A DNA stretch of 64,000 nucleotides from CAXPZW01 sp964221845 (GCA_964221845.1 CAXPZW010000015.1:1-64000); one strand, 5' to 3'. Counted from the first letter of the stretch, positions 27,850 through 37,147 are shown. The notes: generated by a model not told the origin, from the letters alone. Program-made: numbers and translations.

Positions 27850-28296
27850 ATGAAACTGCACACATTGAAACCTGCGGCTGGTTCTACCAAGCAGCGCAAG
27901 CGAGTAGGTCGGGGAGAAGGTTCTGGACACGGTGGTACTTCCACCCGTGGACACAAAGGGGCTAAGTCTCGTTCCGGCTACAAAAGCAAAATCGGTTTTG
28001 AAGGGGGCCAGATGCCACTGCAACGCCGCGTTCCTAAGTTCGGCTTTAAAAACCCGAACCGCGTAGCGTACAAAGCGGTGAACCTGGATACCATTCAGCA
28101 CCTGATGGACGAGAAGAAAGTCACCGAGATCACCCTCGATGTGCTCGTAGATAACGGAATTGCTCAGAAGAAAGACCTGATCAAGATCCTTGGTCGCGGC
28201 GAGCTGAAAGGCAAAGTGACCGTGACTGCGCATAAATTCTCGGCTTCTGCACAGAAAGCCATTGAAGCGCAAGGTGGCGAGGCGAAAACCGTTTAA
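27850..28296 (+). CDS. rplO: 50S ribosomal protein L15
   Basis: 148 residues from the ATG at 27850 (MKLHTLKPAAGSTKQRKRVG). An upstream in-frame ATG at 27817 lies inside rpmD and is rejected. The glycine- and arginine-rich section RGEGSGHGGTSTRGHKGAKS is characteristic. L15 is a late assembly protein of the 50S subunit. secY follows after 11 bases. Confidence 0.97.
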   Translation: MKLHTLKPAAGSTKQRKRVGRGEGSGHGGTSTRGHKGAKSRSGYKSKIGFEGGQMPLQRRVPKFGFKNPNRVAYKAVNLDTIQHLMDEKKVTEITLDVLVDNGIAQKKDLIKILGRGELKGKVTVTAHKFSASAQKAIEAQGGEAKTV

Positions 28297-28307
28297 TTCG
28301 CGTCGCT

Positions 28308-29651
28308 ATGAAAAAGTTCATCCAAAAGATCAAAGACATCTACGCCCATGAAGAGCTTCGCAAGAAGATCCTCTTCACCCTGGGTATGGTGTTGATTTAC
28401 CGCATTGGCTGTTTCATTACCCTGCCGGGTGTGGACAGCGGTGCCGTTCAAGATCAATTCGCAAGCCTTGCTGGTGACGGCGGCGGTTTGAACATTACCG
28501 ACCTGCTCGGTCTGTTCACCGGCGGTGCGTTTACCTCAGCATCGATTTTTGCATTGGGCATCATGCCGTACATCTCGGCTTCCATCATCATGCAGCTGGC
28601 TGGTCTGGCTGTTCCTGCGATCCAAAAGATGCAGAAGGAAGGCGAAAGCGGCCGTAAGAAGATCAACCAGTACACCCGATTGCTGACCATCGCTATTTGC
28701 GTGGTACAGGCTCCGGGATATATCTTGGCTACCATCCCTGGTGGTGCCTACCCTGAAGGACCACTGTGGCTGGTAGGTGCAGTGATCATCCTGACCTGTT
28801 CATGCTTGCTCGTGATGTGGTTGGGTGAGCGCATCACCGAAAAGGGTGTGGGTAACGGTATCTCACTGATCATTATGATCGGTATTATCGCTCAGTTCCC
28901 AGCAGCACTCCTGCAGGAGGTGAGCACCCAAAAGCCAATGCTTTTCTTGGTTGAGATGGCCTTCTTCTTTATCGTGATTGCAGCATCGGTTGCCTTGGTG
29001 CAAGCCGTACGCCGCGTACCGGTACAGATGGCCAAAATGAACCTCGGTGCGCAAACCCTGCCAGCTGGCGAGGGCGCGCGTAGCTACATCCCTCTGAAGG
29101 TGAACTCTTCAGGTGTGATGCCGATCATCTTCGCCCAGGCGATCATGTTCGTGCCCCTCTACCTGCAGACCCAGTTCCCCGACAGCGTATTCATCCAAGA
29201 GATGAGCAATTTCTACGGGTTGTGGTACAACGTAGTGTTCTTCTTTATGATCGTGATCTTCACCTACTTCTACACAGCGGTAACGGTGAACCCGAATCAG
29301 ATTGCAGACGACTTGAAGCGTCAGAACAGCTTCGTGCCGGGCATCAAGCCAGGCCGCGCAACTGCCGACTTCTTGGACGACATCGTATCGCGCATTACCC
29401 TGCCCGGTTCGATCTTCTTGGCGTTTATCGCCATCCTGCCTGCTATCGTGATGGCTTTTGGCCTGACCGAGTCGCAGCAGTTCTCCATTTTCTTCGGCGG
29501 TACTTCGCTGTTGATCATGGTGGGTGTGATTTTGGACACCCTGCAACAAATTGACGGCTACTTGCTGTCGCGCCACTATGACGGACTCATGCAGTCTGGC
29601 AAAATGCGCGGCCGTCAGGCGCCTGTAGGTGGACTTGGAAGCAGCTTCTAA
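28308..29651 (+). CDS. secY: Protein translocase channel subunit SecY
   Basis: 447 residues with ten predicted membrane helices. SecY forms the pore of the Sec translocon with SecE and SecG. The first helix (ILFTLGMVLIYRIGCFITLP) is followed by SIFALGIMPYISASIIMQL, the ERITEKGVGNGISLIIMIGI region and a last helix near TSLLIMVGVILDTLQQIDGY. All T9SS cargo and lipoproteins in this window must pass through this channel. map follows after 15 bases; adk, often between them elsewhere, is absent. Confidence 0.98.
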   Translation: MKKFIQKIKDIYAHEELRKKILFTLGMVLIYRIGCFITLPGVDSGAVQDQFASLAGDGGGLNITDLLGLFTGGAFTSASIFALGIMPYISASIIMQLAGLAVPAIQKMQKEGESGRKKINQYTRLLTIAICVVQAPGYILATIPGGAYPEGPLWLVGAVIILTCSCLLVMWLGERITEKGVGNGISLIIMIGIIAQFPAALLQEVSTQKPMLFLVEMAFFFIVIAASVALVQAVRRVPVQMAKMNLGAQTLPAGEGARSYIPLKVNSSGVMPIIFAQAIMFVPLYLQTQFPDSVFIQEMSNFYGLWYNVVFFFMIVIFTYFYTAVTVNPNQIADDLKRQNSFVPGIKPGRATADFLDDIVSRITLPGSIFLAFIAILPAIVMAFGLTESQQFSIFFGGTSLLIMVGVILDTLQQIDGYLLSRHYDGLMQSGKMRGRQAPVGGLGSSF

Positions 29652-29666
29652 ACCGAGCAGCTGACG

Positions 29667-30443
29667 ATGGTCATCTACAAAACCGAGCACGAAATCGCGC
29701 TCATTAAAGAGAGTTCTTTACTTGTTGGTAAGACGTTAGCAGAAGTGGCCCGGCACATCAAGCCCGGGGTCACCACGCTGCAGCTGGACAAGGTCGCGTA
29801 CGAATTCATCCACGACCACGGCGCTACTCCGGGATTCCTCGATTACAACGGGTTCCCGAATACGCTGTGCACCTCGGTCAACGAGCAAGTGGTACACGGA
29901 ATTCCAACCGACCAACCCCTGAAGGAGGGTGACATCGTAAGCATCGACTGCGGAGTCATCAAAAACGAATTCTGGGGAGACAGTGCCTACACCTTTGCGG
30001 TGGGGGAGGTGAGCGAAGAGATCCGTCAATTGATGGACGCCACCAAACACTCCTTGAACCTGGCCATTGAGGCCGCAGTTGAAGGCAACCGCATGGGGGA
30101 CATTGGGCATGCTGTGCAGTCCTACACCGAAGGCCTCGGCTACGGTGTTGTTCGAGAGCTCGTAGGTCACGGCTTAGGTCGCAACCTGCACGAGTCTCCC
30201 GAAGTCCCGAACTACGGACGACGCGGTAACGGCATGAAGCTCAAAGAAGGATTGGTATTGGCCATTGAGCCCATGATCAATCTCGGCACGAAGAATGTGA
30301 AGACCAGCAGCGACGGGTGGACCATTGTCACGACTGACGGCAAACCTTCAGCCCACTACGAACACGATGTAGTGGTGCGAAAAGGCAAGGCTGAAGTCTT
30401 ATCCTCGTTTGAACCGATTGAAGAAGTATTGAATTTAAAATAG
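29667..30443 (+). CDS. map: Methionine aminopeptidase type I
   Basis: 258 residues. The enzyme removes the initiator methionine from new proteins. Metal ligands are visible in VSIDCGVIKNEFWGDSAYTF (two Asp), GHGLGRNLHESPEVPNYGRR (His), LAIEPMINLG (Glu) and HYEHDVVV (Glu). There is no N-terminal zinc-finger extension, so it is type Ia. It lies 15 bases after secY and three before infA. Confidence 0.97.
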   Translation: MVIYKTEHEIALIKESSLLVGKTLAEVARHIKPGVTTLQLDKVAYEFIHDHGATPGFLDYNGFPNTLCTSVNEQVVHGIPTDQPLKEGDIVSIDCGVIKNEFWGDSAYTFAVGEVSEEIRQLMDATKHSLNLAIEAAVEGNRMGDIGHAVQSYTEGLGYGVVRELVGHGLGRNLHESPEVPNYGRRGNGMKLKEGLVLAIEPMINLGTKNVKTSSDGWTIVTTDGKPSAHYEHDVVVRKGKAEVLSSFEPIEEVLNLK

Positions 30444-30446
30444 AGT

Positions 30447-30665
30447 ATGGCGAAGCAGACAAGTATCGCACAAGATGGAAGAATCATCGAGGCCCTCTCA
30501 AACGCACGTTTTCGCGTGGAGCTGGAGAACGGTCACGTTATCAACGCCCACATCAGTGGCAAAATGCGAATGCATTACATTCGCATCCTTCCTGGCGATC
30601 GCGTCAAAGTTGAGATGAGCCCATACGATTTGACCAAAGGACGAATTACGTTCCGCTACAAATAA
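30447..30665 (+). CDS. infA: Translation initiation factor IF-1
   Basis: 72 residues, a single S1/OB domain that occupies the A site during initiation. IAQDGRIIEALSNARFRVEL, GHVINAHISGKMRMHYIRIL and LTKGRITFRYK are the family pattern. It sits three bases after map and five before rpmJ. Confidence 0.98.
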   Translation: MAKQTSIAQDGRIIEALSNARFRVELENGHVINAHISGKMRMHYIRILPGDRVKVEMSPYDLTKGRITFRYK

Positions 30666-30670
30666 TTGAC

Positions 30671-30787
30671 ATGAAAGTACGTGCCTCATTGAAGAAGCGT
30701 TCAGAAGACTGCAAGATTGTACGTCGCAAAGGACGTTTGTACGTGATCAACAAGAAGAACCCTAAGTTCAAACAACGTCAAGGATAA
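30671..30787 (+). CDS. rpmJ: 50S ribosomal protein L36, zinc-free form
   Basis: 38 residues: MKVRASLKKRSEDCKIVRRK then GRLYVINKKNPKFKQRQG. Only one Cys is present, so the zinc-ribbon ligands are lost, as in other Bacteroidota. L36 is a tiny late-assembly 50S protein. The 79-base gap after it, before rpsM, is the longest inside the run and contains a short TGGCC/GGCCA dyad at 30816-30827. Confidence 0.96.
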   Translation: MKVRASLKKRSEDCKIVRRKGRLYVINKKNPKFKQRQG

Positions 30788-30866
30788 ACCGAAGTTGGAA
30801 GACGGTGTTGAATCCTGGCCTCGGCCAAGAACCTCAGCATAAGCGATCCAATAAACAACAAACACT

Positions 30867-31238
30867 ATGGCTCGTATTTCAGGAGTAGACCTCCCCCGAG
30901 ACAAGCGCGGTGTGATTAGTCTCACCTACATCTACGGCATTGGCCGTACCCGTGCCGGAAAAATTCTGGCAGAAGCTGGTGTGGACGAAGGCAAGCGCGT
31001 GAAAGATTGGACTGATGACGAACTGGTAGCCATCCGAGGCGCCATCTCTGATGGTGAATTCAAGGTGGAAGGCCAGCTGCGTACAGAAGTTCAAATGAAC
31101 ATCAAGCGACTGATGGATATCGGTTGCCAACGTGGTATCCGCCACCGTGCTGGCCTCCCGCTGCGCGGCCAGCGCACCAAAAACAACTCGCGTACTCGTA
31201 AGGGTAAGCGTAAAACTGTAGCGAACAAGAAGAAGTAA
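30867..31238 (+). CDS. rpsM: 30S ribosomal protein S13
   Basis: 123 residues. S13 contacts the P-site tRNA and L5. MARISGVDLPRDKRGVISL, the helix-turn region YIYGIGRTRAGKIL, and HRAGLPLRGQRTKNNSRTRK near the C-terminus identify it. It begins the alpha-type section of the run. Confidence 0.98.
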   Translation: MARISGVDLPRDKRGVISLTYIYGIGRTRAGKILAEAGVDEGKRVKDWTDDELVAIRGAISDGEFKVEGQLRTEVQMNIKRLMDIGCQRGIRHRAGLPLRGQRTKNNSRTRKGKRKTVANKKK

Positions 31239-31284
31239 CACGATGATCCGGGCCTAGTGCCTTGGATTGGATAACCTCCCCGCT

Positions 31285-31671
31285 ATGGCGAAGAAAAATC
31301 TGAAAAAGAAGAAGAAGGTTAAAGTGGACGCGATGGGCGAAGCCCACATCAAGTCCTCCTTCAACAATATCATCATCTCGCTCTGCAACGCGAGCGGTCA
31401 GGTGATCAGCTGGTCATCTGCTGGAAAGATGGGATTCCGCGGTTCGAAAAAGAACACCCCTTACGCTGGCCAAGTCGCCGCTGAGGATTGTGCCAAGGAA
31501 GCCTACGAGTTTGGCCTGCGCAAAGTGAAGGTTTACGTAAAAGGCCCTGGTGCCGGACGTGAATCGGCCATCCGTACCATCCACAACTCGGGTATCGAAG
31601 TGACTGAAATCATCGACGTTACCCCAATGCCACACAACGGTTGTCGTCCGCCCAAGCGTCGACGCGTATAA
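31285..31671 (+). CDS. rpsK: 30S ribosomal protein S11
   Basis: 128 residues from the ATG at 31285 (MAKKNLKKKKKVKVDAMGEA). An in-frame ATG at 31267 adds six unrelated residues and is rejected. S11 lies on the 30S platform by the E-site mRNA. GSKKNTPYAGQVAAEDCAKE and VTPMPHNGCRPPKRRRV are typical. There is a 46-base gap from rpsM. Confidence 0.97.
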   Translation: MAKKNLKKKKKVKVDAMGEAHIKSSFNNIIISLCNASGQVISWSSAGKMGFRGSKKNTPYAGQVAAEDCAKEAYEFGLRKVKVYVKGPGAGRESAIRTIHNSGIEVTEIIDVTPMPHNGCRPPKRRRV

Positions 31672-31691
31672 CCGGTTAAAGCAGAAGAATT

Positions 31692-32297
31692 ATGGCACGA
31701 TATAGAGGACCAAAATCCAAAATTGCACGTCGTTTCCGTGAGCCCATCTTCGGCCCGGATAAAGTGCTGGAGCGCAAACAGTACGGACCTGGTCAACACG
31801 GCCCGAACAAGCGTCGCCCCAAGAAGTCAGAATACTCGATCCAACTTGCTGAAAAGCAAAAGGCCAAGTACACCTACGGCATTCTCGAGCGTCAATTCTC
31901 GAACATGTTTAAGAAGGCGTCGGCCAAGCAAGGCATTACCGGTGAGATCCTCCTGCAACTCTGCGAGTCGCGTTTGGACAACACTGTTTTCCGCCTCGGG
32001 ATCGCCCCTACTCGCCGCGCAGCTCGCCAATTTGTGAGCCACCGTCACATCACTGTGAACGGCAACGTGGTGAACATTCCTAGCTACCAGCTGCGCGCCG
32101 GTGATGTGATTGGAGTTCGCGAAAAGTCGAAGTCACTCGAAGCGATCTCAAACTCACTTGCCTCAGGCCAAGCTCAGCACGACTGGCTGGATTGGGACAA
32201 GCAAGCAATGACCGGCCGTTTCATGGCCGTTCCTACCCGCGAGCAGATCCCTGAAAACATCAAAGAACAACTGATTGTCGAGTTGTACTCGAAATAA
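31692..32297 (+). CDS. rpsD: 30S ribosomal protein S4, zinc-free form
   Basis: 201 residues. S4 is a primary 16S binder and, in many bacteria, represses the alpha operon. The N-terminus YRGPKSKIARRFREPIFGP lacks the zinc-binding cysteines. The S4 RNA-binding domain is seen in RLDNTVFRLGIAPTRRAARQ and HRHITVNGNVVNIPSYQL. The leader AAAGCAGAAGAATT before the ATG closely matches that of rplP. Confidence 0.98.
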   Translation: MARYRGPKSKIARRFREPIFGPDKVLERKQYGPGQHGPNKRRPKKSEYSIQLAEKQKAKYTYGILERQFSNMFKKASAKQGITGEILLQLCESRLDNTVFRLGIAPTRRAARQFVSHRHITVNGNVVNIPSYQLRAGDVIGVREKSKSLEAISNSLASGQAQHDWLDWDKQAMTGRFMAVPTREQIPENIKEQLIVELYSK

Positions 32298-32311
32298 TCC
32301 GGAGACATCCT

Positions 32312-33304
32312 ATGGCCATCTTAGATTTCCAAAAACCGGACAAAGTCATTCAGATCGAAGCGGACGACCGCACCGGACTGTTTGAGTTCCGTCCACTTGA
32401 GCCCGGCTTCGGGATTACCATTGGCAACGCGCTGCGTCGCATCCTGCTCAGCTCGCTGGAAGGATTCGCCATCACTTCGGTGAAGATCGAAGGTGTGGAA
32501 CACGAGTTCAGCACCATCGAAGGCGTGGTCGAGGACGTGACCGAGATCGTACTGAACCTGAAGCAAGTGCGCTTCAAGCAGCAGATCGACGGCACCGACA
32601 GCGAACGTGTACTGGTTACCATTGGCAACCAAGACACCGTAACTGCAGGTGACATCGGCAAGTTTACCTCGGCGTTCCAGGTACTCAACCCCGACCTGGT
32701 GATTTGCACCAAGGAGTCGAAAGTGAAAATCAACATGGAACTGAACATCGGCAAGGGCCGTGGTTACGTTCCGGCTGAAGAGAACAAAGTGGAAGGCGCC
32801 TCGATCGGCACCATCTTCATTGACTCGATCTTCACCCCGATCCGCAACGTCAAGTACAGCATCGACAACTACCGCGTAGAGCAAAAGACGGATTACGAGA
32901 AACTCACCATGGACATCGAAGGTGACGGTTCTGTAACCCCGAAAGATGCGCTGCAGGAAGCTGCCAAAATCCTCATCCACCACTTCATGCTCTTCTCGGA
33001 CGAGAAGATCACCCTGGAGAGTGAGGAGAAAGCAGAGACCGAAGAGTTCGATGAAACATCGCTGCACATGCGTCAGCTCCTCAAGACCAAACTGGTTGAC
33101 ATGGATCTGAGCGTACGCGCACTGAACTGCCTCAAGGCAGCCGACATCGAAACCCTGGGAGACCTGGTTTCATACAACAAGAACGACCTGCTCAAATTCC
33201 GCAACTTCGGTAAGAAGTCGCTCACTGAGCTGGAAGAGTTGGTGGACAGCAAAGGCTTGACCTTTGGCATGAACACCAGCAAGTACAAACTGGACAAAGA
33301 ATAA
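32312..33304 (+). CDS. rpoA: DNA-directed RNA polymerase subunit alpha
   Basis: 330 residues. The N-terminal domain for dimerisation and beta/beta' assembly shows TIGNALRRILLSSLEGFAIT near residue 30. The C-terminal domain that contacts UP elements and activators shows LDLSV-like helices with VRALNCLKAADIETLGDLVS and FRNFGKKSLTELEELV. It lies 14 bases after rpsD and 33 before rplQ, the usual alpha-operon order. Confidence 0.98.
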   Translation: MAILDFQKPDKVIQIEADDRTGLFEFRPLEPGFGITIGNALRRILLSSLEGFAITSVKIEGVEHEFSTIEGVVEDVTEIVLNLKQVRFKQQIDGTDSERVLVTIGNQDTVTAGDIGKFTSAFQVLNPDLVICTKESKVKINMELNIGKGRGYVPAEENKVEGASIGTIFIDSIFTPIRNVKYSIDNYRVEQKTDYEKLTMDIEGDGSVTPKDALQEAAKILIHHFMLFSDEKITLESEEKAETEEFDETSLHMRQLLKTKLVDMDLSVRALNCLKAADIETLGDLVSYNKNDLLKFRNFGKKSLTELEELVDSKGLTFGMNTSKYKLDKE

Positions 33305-33337
33305 CGAAGGCCCTCAAAGCCTTGAACACCTCTACCG

Positions 33338-34069
33338 ATGCGACACGGGAAGAAATTCAATCACCTTGGACGTACGGCTGCGCACCGCAAAGCCATGTTG
33401 TCCAATATGGCGTGCTCCCTGATTGAGCACAAACGCATCAATACCACCGTTGCGAAAGCAAAAGCACTGCGCTCCTTCGTGGAGCCTATCATCTCACGAT
33501 CGAAAGACGATTCGACCCACTCGCGTCGTATGGCCTTCCGTCGTTTGAAGAGCAAGCACGCAGTAAGCGAACTGTTCCGCAACGTAGGCCCGGCTGTGGC
33601 CAACCGTGATGGCGGTTACACCCGCATCATCCGTACCGGCTTCCGTCCTGGAGACAACGCCGATATGTGCATGATCGAGCTGGTGGACTTCAACACCATC
33701 TACGGCACCGAAGCCAAGGCCAAGAAGAAGCGTACCCGCCGGGGTGGCGCCAAGAAAGTGGCTGATGCTGCCGCTGCTGTACAGGACACTGCTGCTGCAG
33801 TGACCTCGGAAGCCGCTGATGCAGCTGCTGCTGTGGCAGACACCGCTACCGATGCTGTTGAAACCGCGGCTGATGCGGTGGAGAACGTAGCCGATCAGGC
33901 TGCCGACGCCGCTGCTGATGTTGCTGAAAAAGCAACCGACGCCGTTGAAGGCGCTGCCGATGCTGCTGAAGAAGCAGTTGCAGACGCAACCGAAGCAGCA
34001 GAGGACGCCGCCGATGATGCAGCTGACGCTGCTGAAGGCGACGACGCTTCTGACGAAGACAAAGCTTAA
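33338..34069 (+). CDS. rplQ: 50S ribosomal protein L17 with long Ala/acidic C-terminal tail
   Basis: 243 residues. Residues 1 to about 125 are a normal L17 (MRHGKKFNHLGRTAAHRKAM, GDNADMCMIELVDFN), which borders the tunnel exit. After KKKRTRRGGAKK comes a tail of about 110 residues built almost only from Ala, Asp, Glu, Val and Thr. It has a loose 7- to 11-residue periodicity (AADAVETAADAVENVADQ), ending EGDDASDEDKA. It looks like an amphipathic acidic helix, resembling LEA-type sequences. Bacteroidota L17 often has some basic or acidic tail, but this one is long and repetitive. No stop or frameshift separates it from the L17 core. Confidence 0.96.
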   Translation: MRHGKKFNHLGRTAAHRKAMLSNMACSLIEHKRINTTVAKAKALRSFVEPIISRSKDDSTHSRRMAFRRLKSKHAVSELFRNVGPAVANRDGGYTRIIRTGFRPGDNADMCMIELVDFNTIYGTEAKAKKKRTRRGGAKKVADAAAAVQDTAAAVTSEAADAAAAVADTATDAVETAADAVENVADQAADAAADVAEKATDAVEGAADAAEEAVADATEAAEDAADDAADAAEGDDASDEDKA

Positions 34070-34092
34070 TCCGGTCATCCGATCGAGACCTG

Positions 34093-34120
34093 AAGGGTCG
34101 CCTTGTGCGGCCCTTTTTTT
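34093..34120 (+). terminator. Rho-independent terminator of the ribosomal run
   Basis: A 9-bp stem (AAGGGTCGC with GCGGCCCTT, one G-U pair) and a CTTGT loop are followed by a run of T (34114-34120). It stands 24 bases after the rplQ stop and should end the 18-kb transcript. Confidence 0.85.
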
Positions 34121-34140
34121 GTGCTCCATTGGAGCACAAA
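34118..34140. terminator. Second hairpin, symmetric (TTTGTGCTCC / GGAGCACAAA)
   Basis: A perfect 10-bp inverted repeat around ATT shares its first bases with the T-run of the preceding terminator. On the minus strand it ends in TTT after the stem, so it could act as a weak reverse terminator or protect the 3' end. Confidence 0.5.
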
Positions 34141-34166
34141 TAGTGGTTAGTGGAAGTGCAAGGTTT

Positions 34167-34346
34167 TAGTGCAAGGGGGGAGTTAAAAGTGAAGAGTGAG
34201 AAGTTGGTGGAGGTGCGGACATTGATGCCTTCACGGGCGTTCGCACAGGGCAAGTTCCCTCGCCGCACAGGCCCCCGAGTCCACCAAGCCTTGCACTATC
34301 CGCTTGCACTAAACCCTGCCACTGCGAAGCTTCTCACGCTTTTAAC
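34167..34346. repeat. Imperfect nested inverted repeat in rplQ-carA gap
   Basis: Blocks on the left recur as reverse complements on the right in nested order: TTGGTGGA (34204-34211) with TCCACCAA (34280-34287), GTGAGAAG (34196-34203) with CTTCTCAC (34330-34337), and GTTAAAAG (34182-34189) with CTTTTAAC (34339-34346). In addition TAGTGCAAGG (34167-34176) matches CCTTGCACTA (34289-34298), and TTAGTGCAAG matches CTTGCACTAA (34303-34312). It may be an interspersed palindromic element; no coding potential was seen. Confidence 0.5.
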
Positions 34347-34399
34347 ACCGTGTGGATTAATTCACCCCGATTCCTTCAACACATTCAGTCTCCCTGACC

Positions 34400-34407
34400 T
34401 ACTTTTG
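34400..34407 (+). promoter_or_regulatory. Candidate -7 box TACTTTTG for carA-eno
   Basis: A full match to TAnnTTTG in the context CCTACTTTTGCACC, nearly the same as the rpsL promoter. It lies only four bases before the carA ATG, so the message would be leaderless or nearly so. No TTG element is visible at the expected spacing. Confidence 0.5.
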
Positions 34408-34411
34408 CACC

Positions 34412-35530
34412 ATGTCGAAATCAGCATCAACCCCAGCGGTACTAGTCCTTCAGGATGGTACCGTTTTTTATGGAAACGCGGCCGGAGCCATTGGCACCAC
34501 TACTGGAGAGATTGCCTTCAACACGGGCATGACGGGATACCAGGAGATCTTCACCGATCCCTCGTACTACGGCCAGATTCTGATCATGAACACCGCGCAC
34601 ATCGGCAACTACGGCGTGCACCCAGAGGAAGTGGAATCAGCCGGTCTGAAAATCGCAGGCTTGGTGACCAAGAAATTCTCGCGGGTATACAGCCGCGTGG
34701 GCGCCGACGGTTCGCTCCAGGAATACCTAGAGAAGGACGCGTGTGTGGGCATCTGTGACGTGGACACCCGCGCACTGGTGCGTCACATCCGCCAGAGTGG
34801 CGCCATGAACGCCATCATCTCCTCGGAGAATTTGGATGTCGAAGACCTCAAAGCCCAACTCGCCAAAGTGCCGTCGATGGAAGGCCTGGAGCTCAGCTCC
34901 AAGGTAACCACCGCCGAGCCGTATGAGGCCGGTCCCGAAGACGGACACAAAGTGGCGCTGCTGGACTTGGGTGTAAAAACCAACATCGTACGCTGCCTCA
35001 CCGAGCGTGGCTGCCGCGTGCGTGTATTCCCACTGCAGTCTAAAGCCGCTGACCTTTTGGCCTGGAACCCTGAGGGCATCATGCTCTCCAACGGCCCGGG
35101 TGACCCCTCGGCAATGCCTGAGACTGTGGCCACTGTGAAAGAACTTTTGGCCAGCGGCATTCCAGCATTCGGAATCTGCCTCGGCCATCAAGTCATTGCG
35201 TTGAGCCAAGGCCTGAGCACCGAAAAGATGTTCAACGGCCACCGCGGCATCAACCACCCGGTGAAAAACCTGCTGACCGGCAAGTGTGAAATCACTTCGC
35301 AGAACCACGGTTTCGTGGTCAGCGAGTCCAGCTTGGACGCCGCCGAGCATGTAGAACTCACCCACCGTCACCTGAACGACCATTCGGTAGCGGGCATCCG
35401 CCTGACCAACCTGCCGGTGTTCAGCGTGCAGTACCACCCCGAAGCGTCGGCCGGCCCGCACGATTCGCGGTACATCTTTGATGAATTTGTAGCGAAGATC
35501 CAACGCCATAAAACCGTAACCACTCACTAG
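34412..35530 (+). CDS. carA: Carbamoyl-phosphate synthase small (glutaminase) subunit
   Basis: 372 residues. CarA releases ammonia from glutamine for carbamoyl phosphate, feeding arginine and pyrimidine synthesis. The N-terminal CPSase domain (NTGMTGYQEIFTDPSYYGQI) is followed by a class I glutamine amidotransferase with the catalytic Cys in GICLGHQVIAL and His/Glu in SVQYHPEASAGPHDS. The large subunit carB is not in this window. eno starts one base after the stop. rplQ-carA-eno is a known Flavobacteriales order. Confidence 0.97.
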   Translation: MSKSASTPAVLVLQDGTVFYGNAAGAIGTTTGEIAFNTGMTGYQEIFTDPSYYGQILIMNTAHIGNYGVHPEEVESAGLKIAGLVTKKFSRVYSRVGADGSLQEYLEKDACVGICDVDTRALVRHIRQSGAMNAIISSENLDVEDLKAQLAKVPSMEGLELSSKVTTAEPYEAGPEDGHKVALLDLGVKTNIVRCLTERGCRVRVFPLQSKAADLLAWNPEGIMLSNGPGDPSAMPETVATVKELLASGIPAFGICLGHQVIALSQGLSTEKMFNGHRGINHPVKNLLTGKCEITSQNHGFVVSESSLDAAEHVELTHRHLNDHSVAGIRLTNLPVFSVQYHPEASAGPHDSRYIFDEFVAKIQRHKTVTTH

Positions 35531-35531
35531 C

Positions 35532-36815
<1,284 letters not shown>

Positions 36816-37147
36816 GCGCATCTGGGAACGCACTCGCATTTGCACATCATCGGACCCATACTGTCGAGCTGCCAAGCAATGCGTGGTTGGGTGCGCGCTA
36901 ACCGAGGCAGGATGGAGGGGAGTCGTGCTCGATTGAAAACCCATGTCCGCGTGGGAGATTGATCTTAGTATTGAGCTGATGTTAGGAAGTGGTGGGAGTG
37001 TGCCCAACAGGCTGTGATCGGGACTGTTTGGAAATTTTTCGGTTGATGGGGGGGGAGATGGGCAGGTGCTTGTATAACAGTTGTGGTTGGAAAGCCAACA
37101 GGCCTCCATCCCCTCCGCTTGCTGGAGTTTTACCAAAGACCAACCTT
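36816..37147. other. Intergenic region after eno, no gene seen
   Basis: 332 bases. The frame of the next gene stays open from 36989, but the 53 extra residues are Cys/Pro/Gly-rich with no signal or domain, so they are taken as untranslated. A tract of eight G and a small GTTGG/CCAAC hairpin (37084-37097) occur. No TAnnTTTG box or strong terminator was found. Confidence 0.6.

Larger units (their letters stand above)
34070..34411. other. Intergenic region rplQ-carA with terminator and dyad element
   Basis: 342 bases without a supported gene. The left part holds two abutting hairpins (terminators), the middle a large imperfect inverted repeat (34167-34346), and the right end a -7 box directly before carA. 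A small open frame at 34150-34758 overlaps carA and has no recognisable product. Confidence 0.75.

Noticed and set aside
30816..30827. Short TGGCC/GGCCA dyad before rpsM as an S4- or S13-type control site
   Set aside because: It is too short to claim a regulatory fold without covariation data.
36989..37147. N-terminal extension of the helical repeat protein
   Set aside because: The frame is open, but the 53 residues are Cys/Pro/Gly-rich, show no signal or domain, and precede the start (MKPSHELFHL) that I recognise from relatives.
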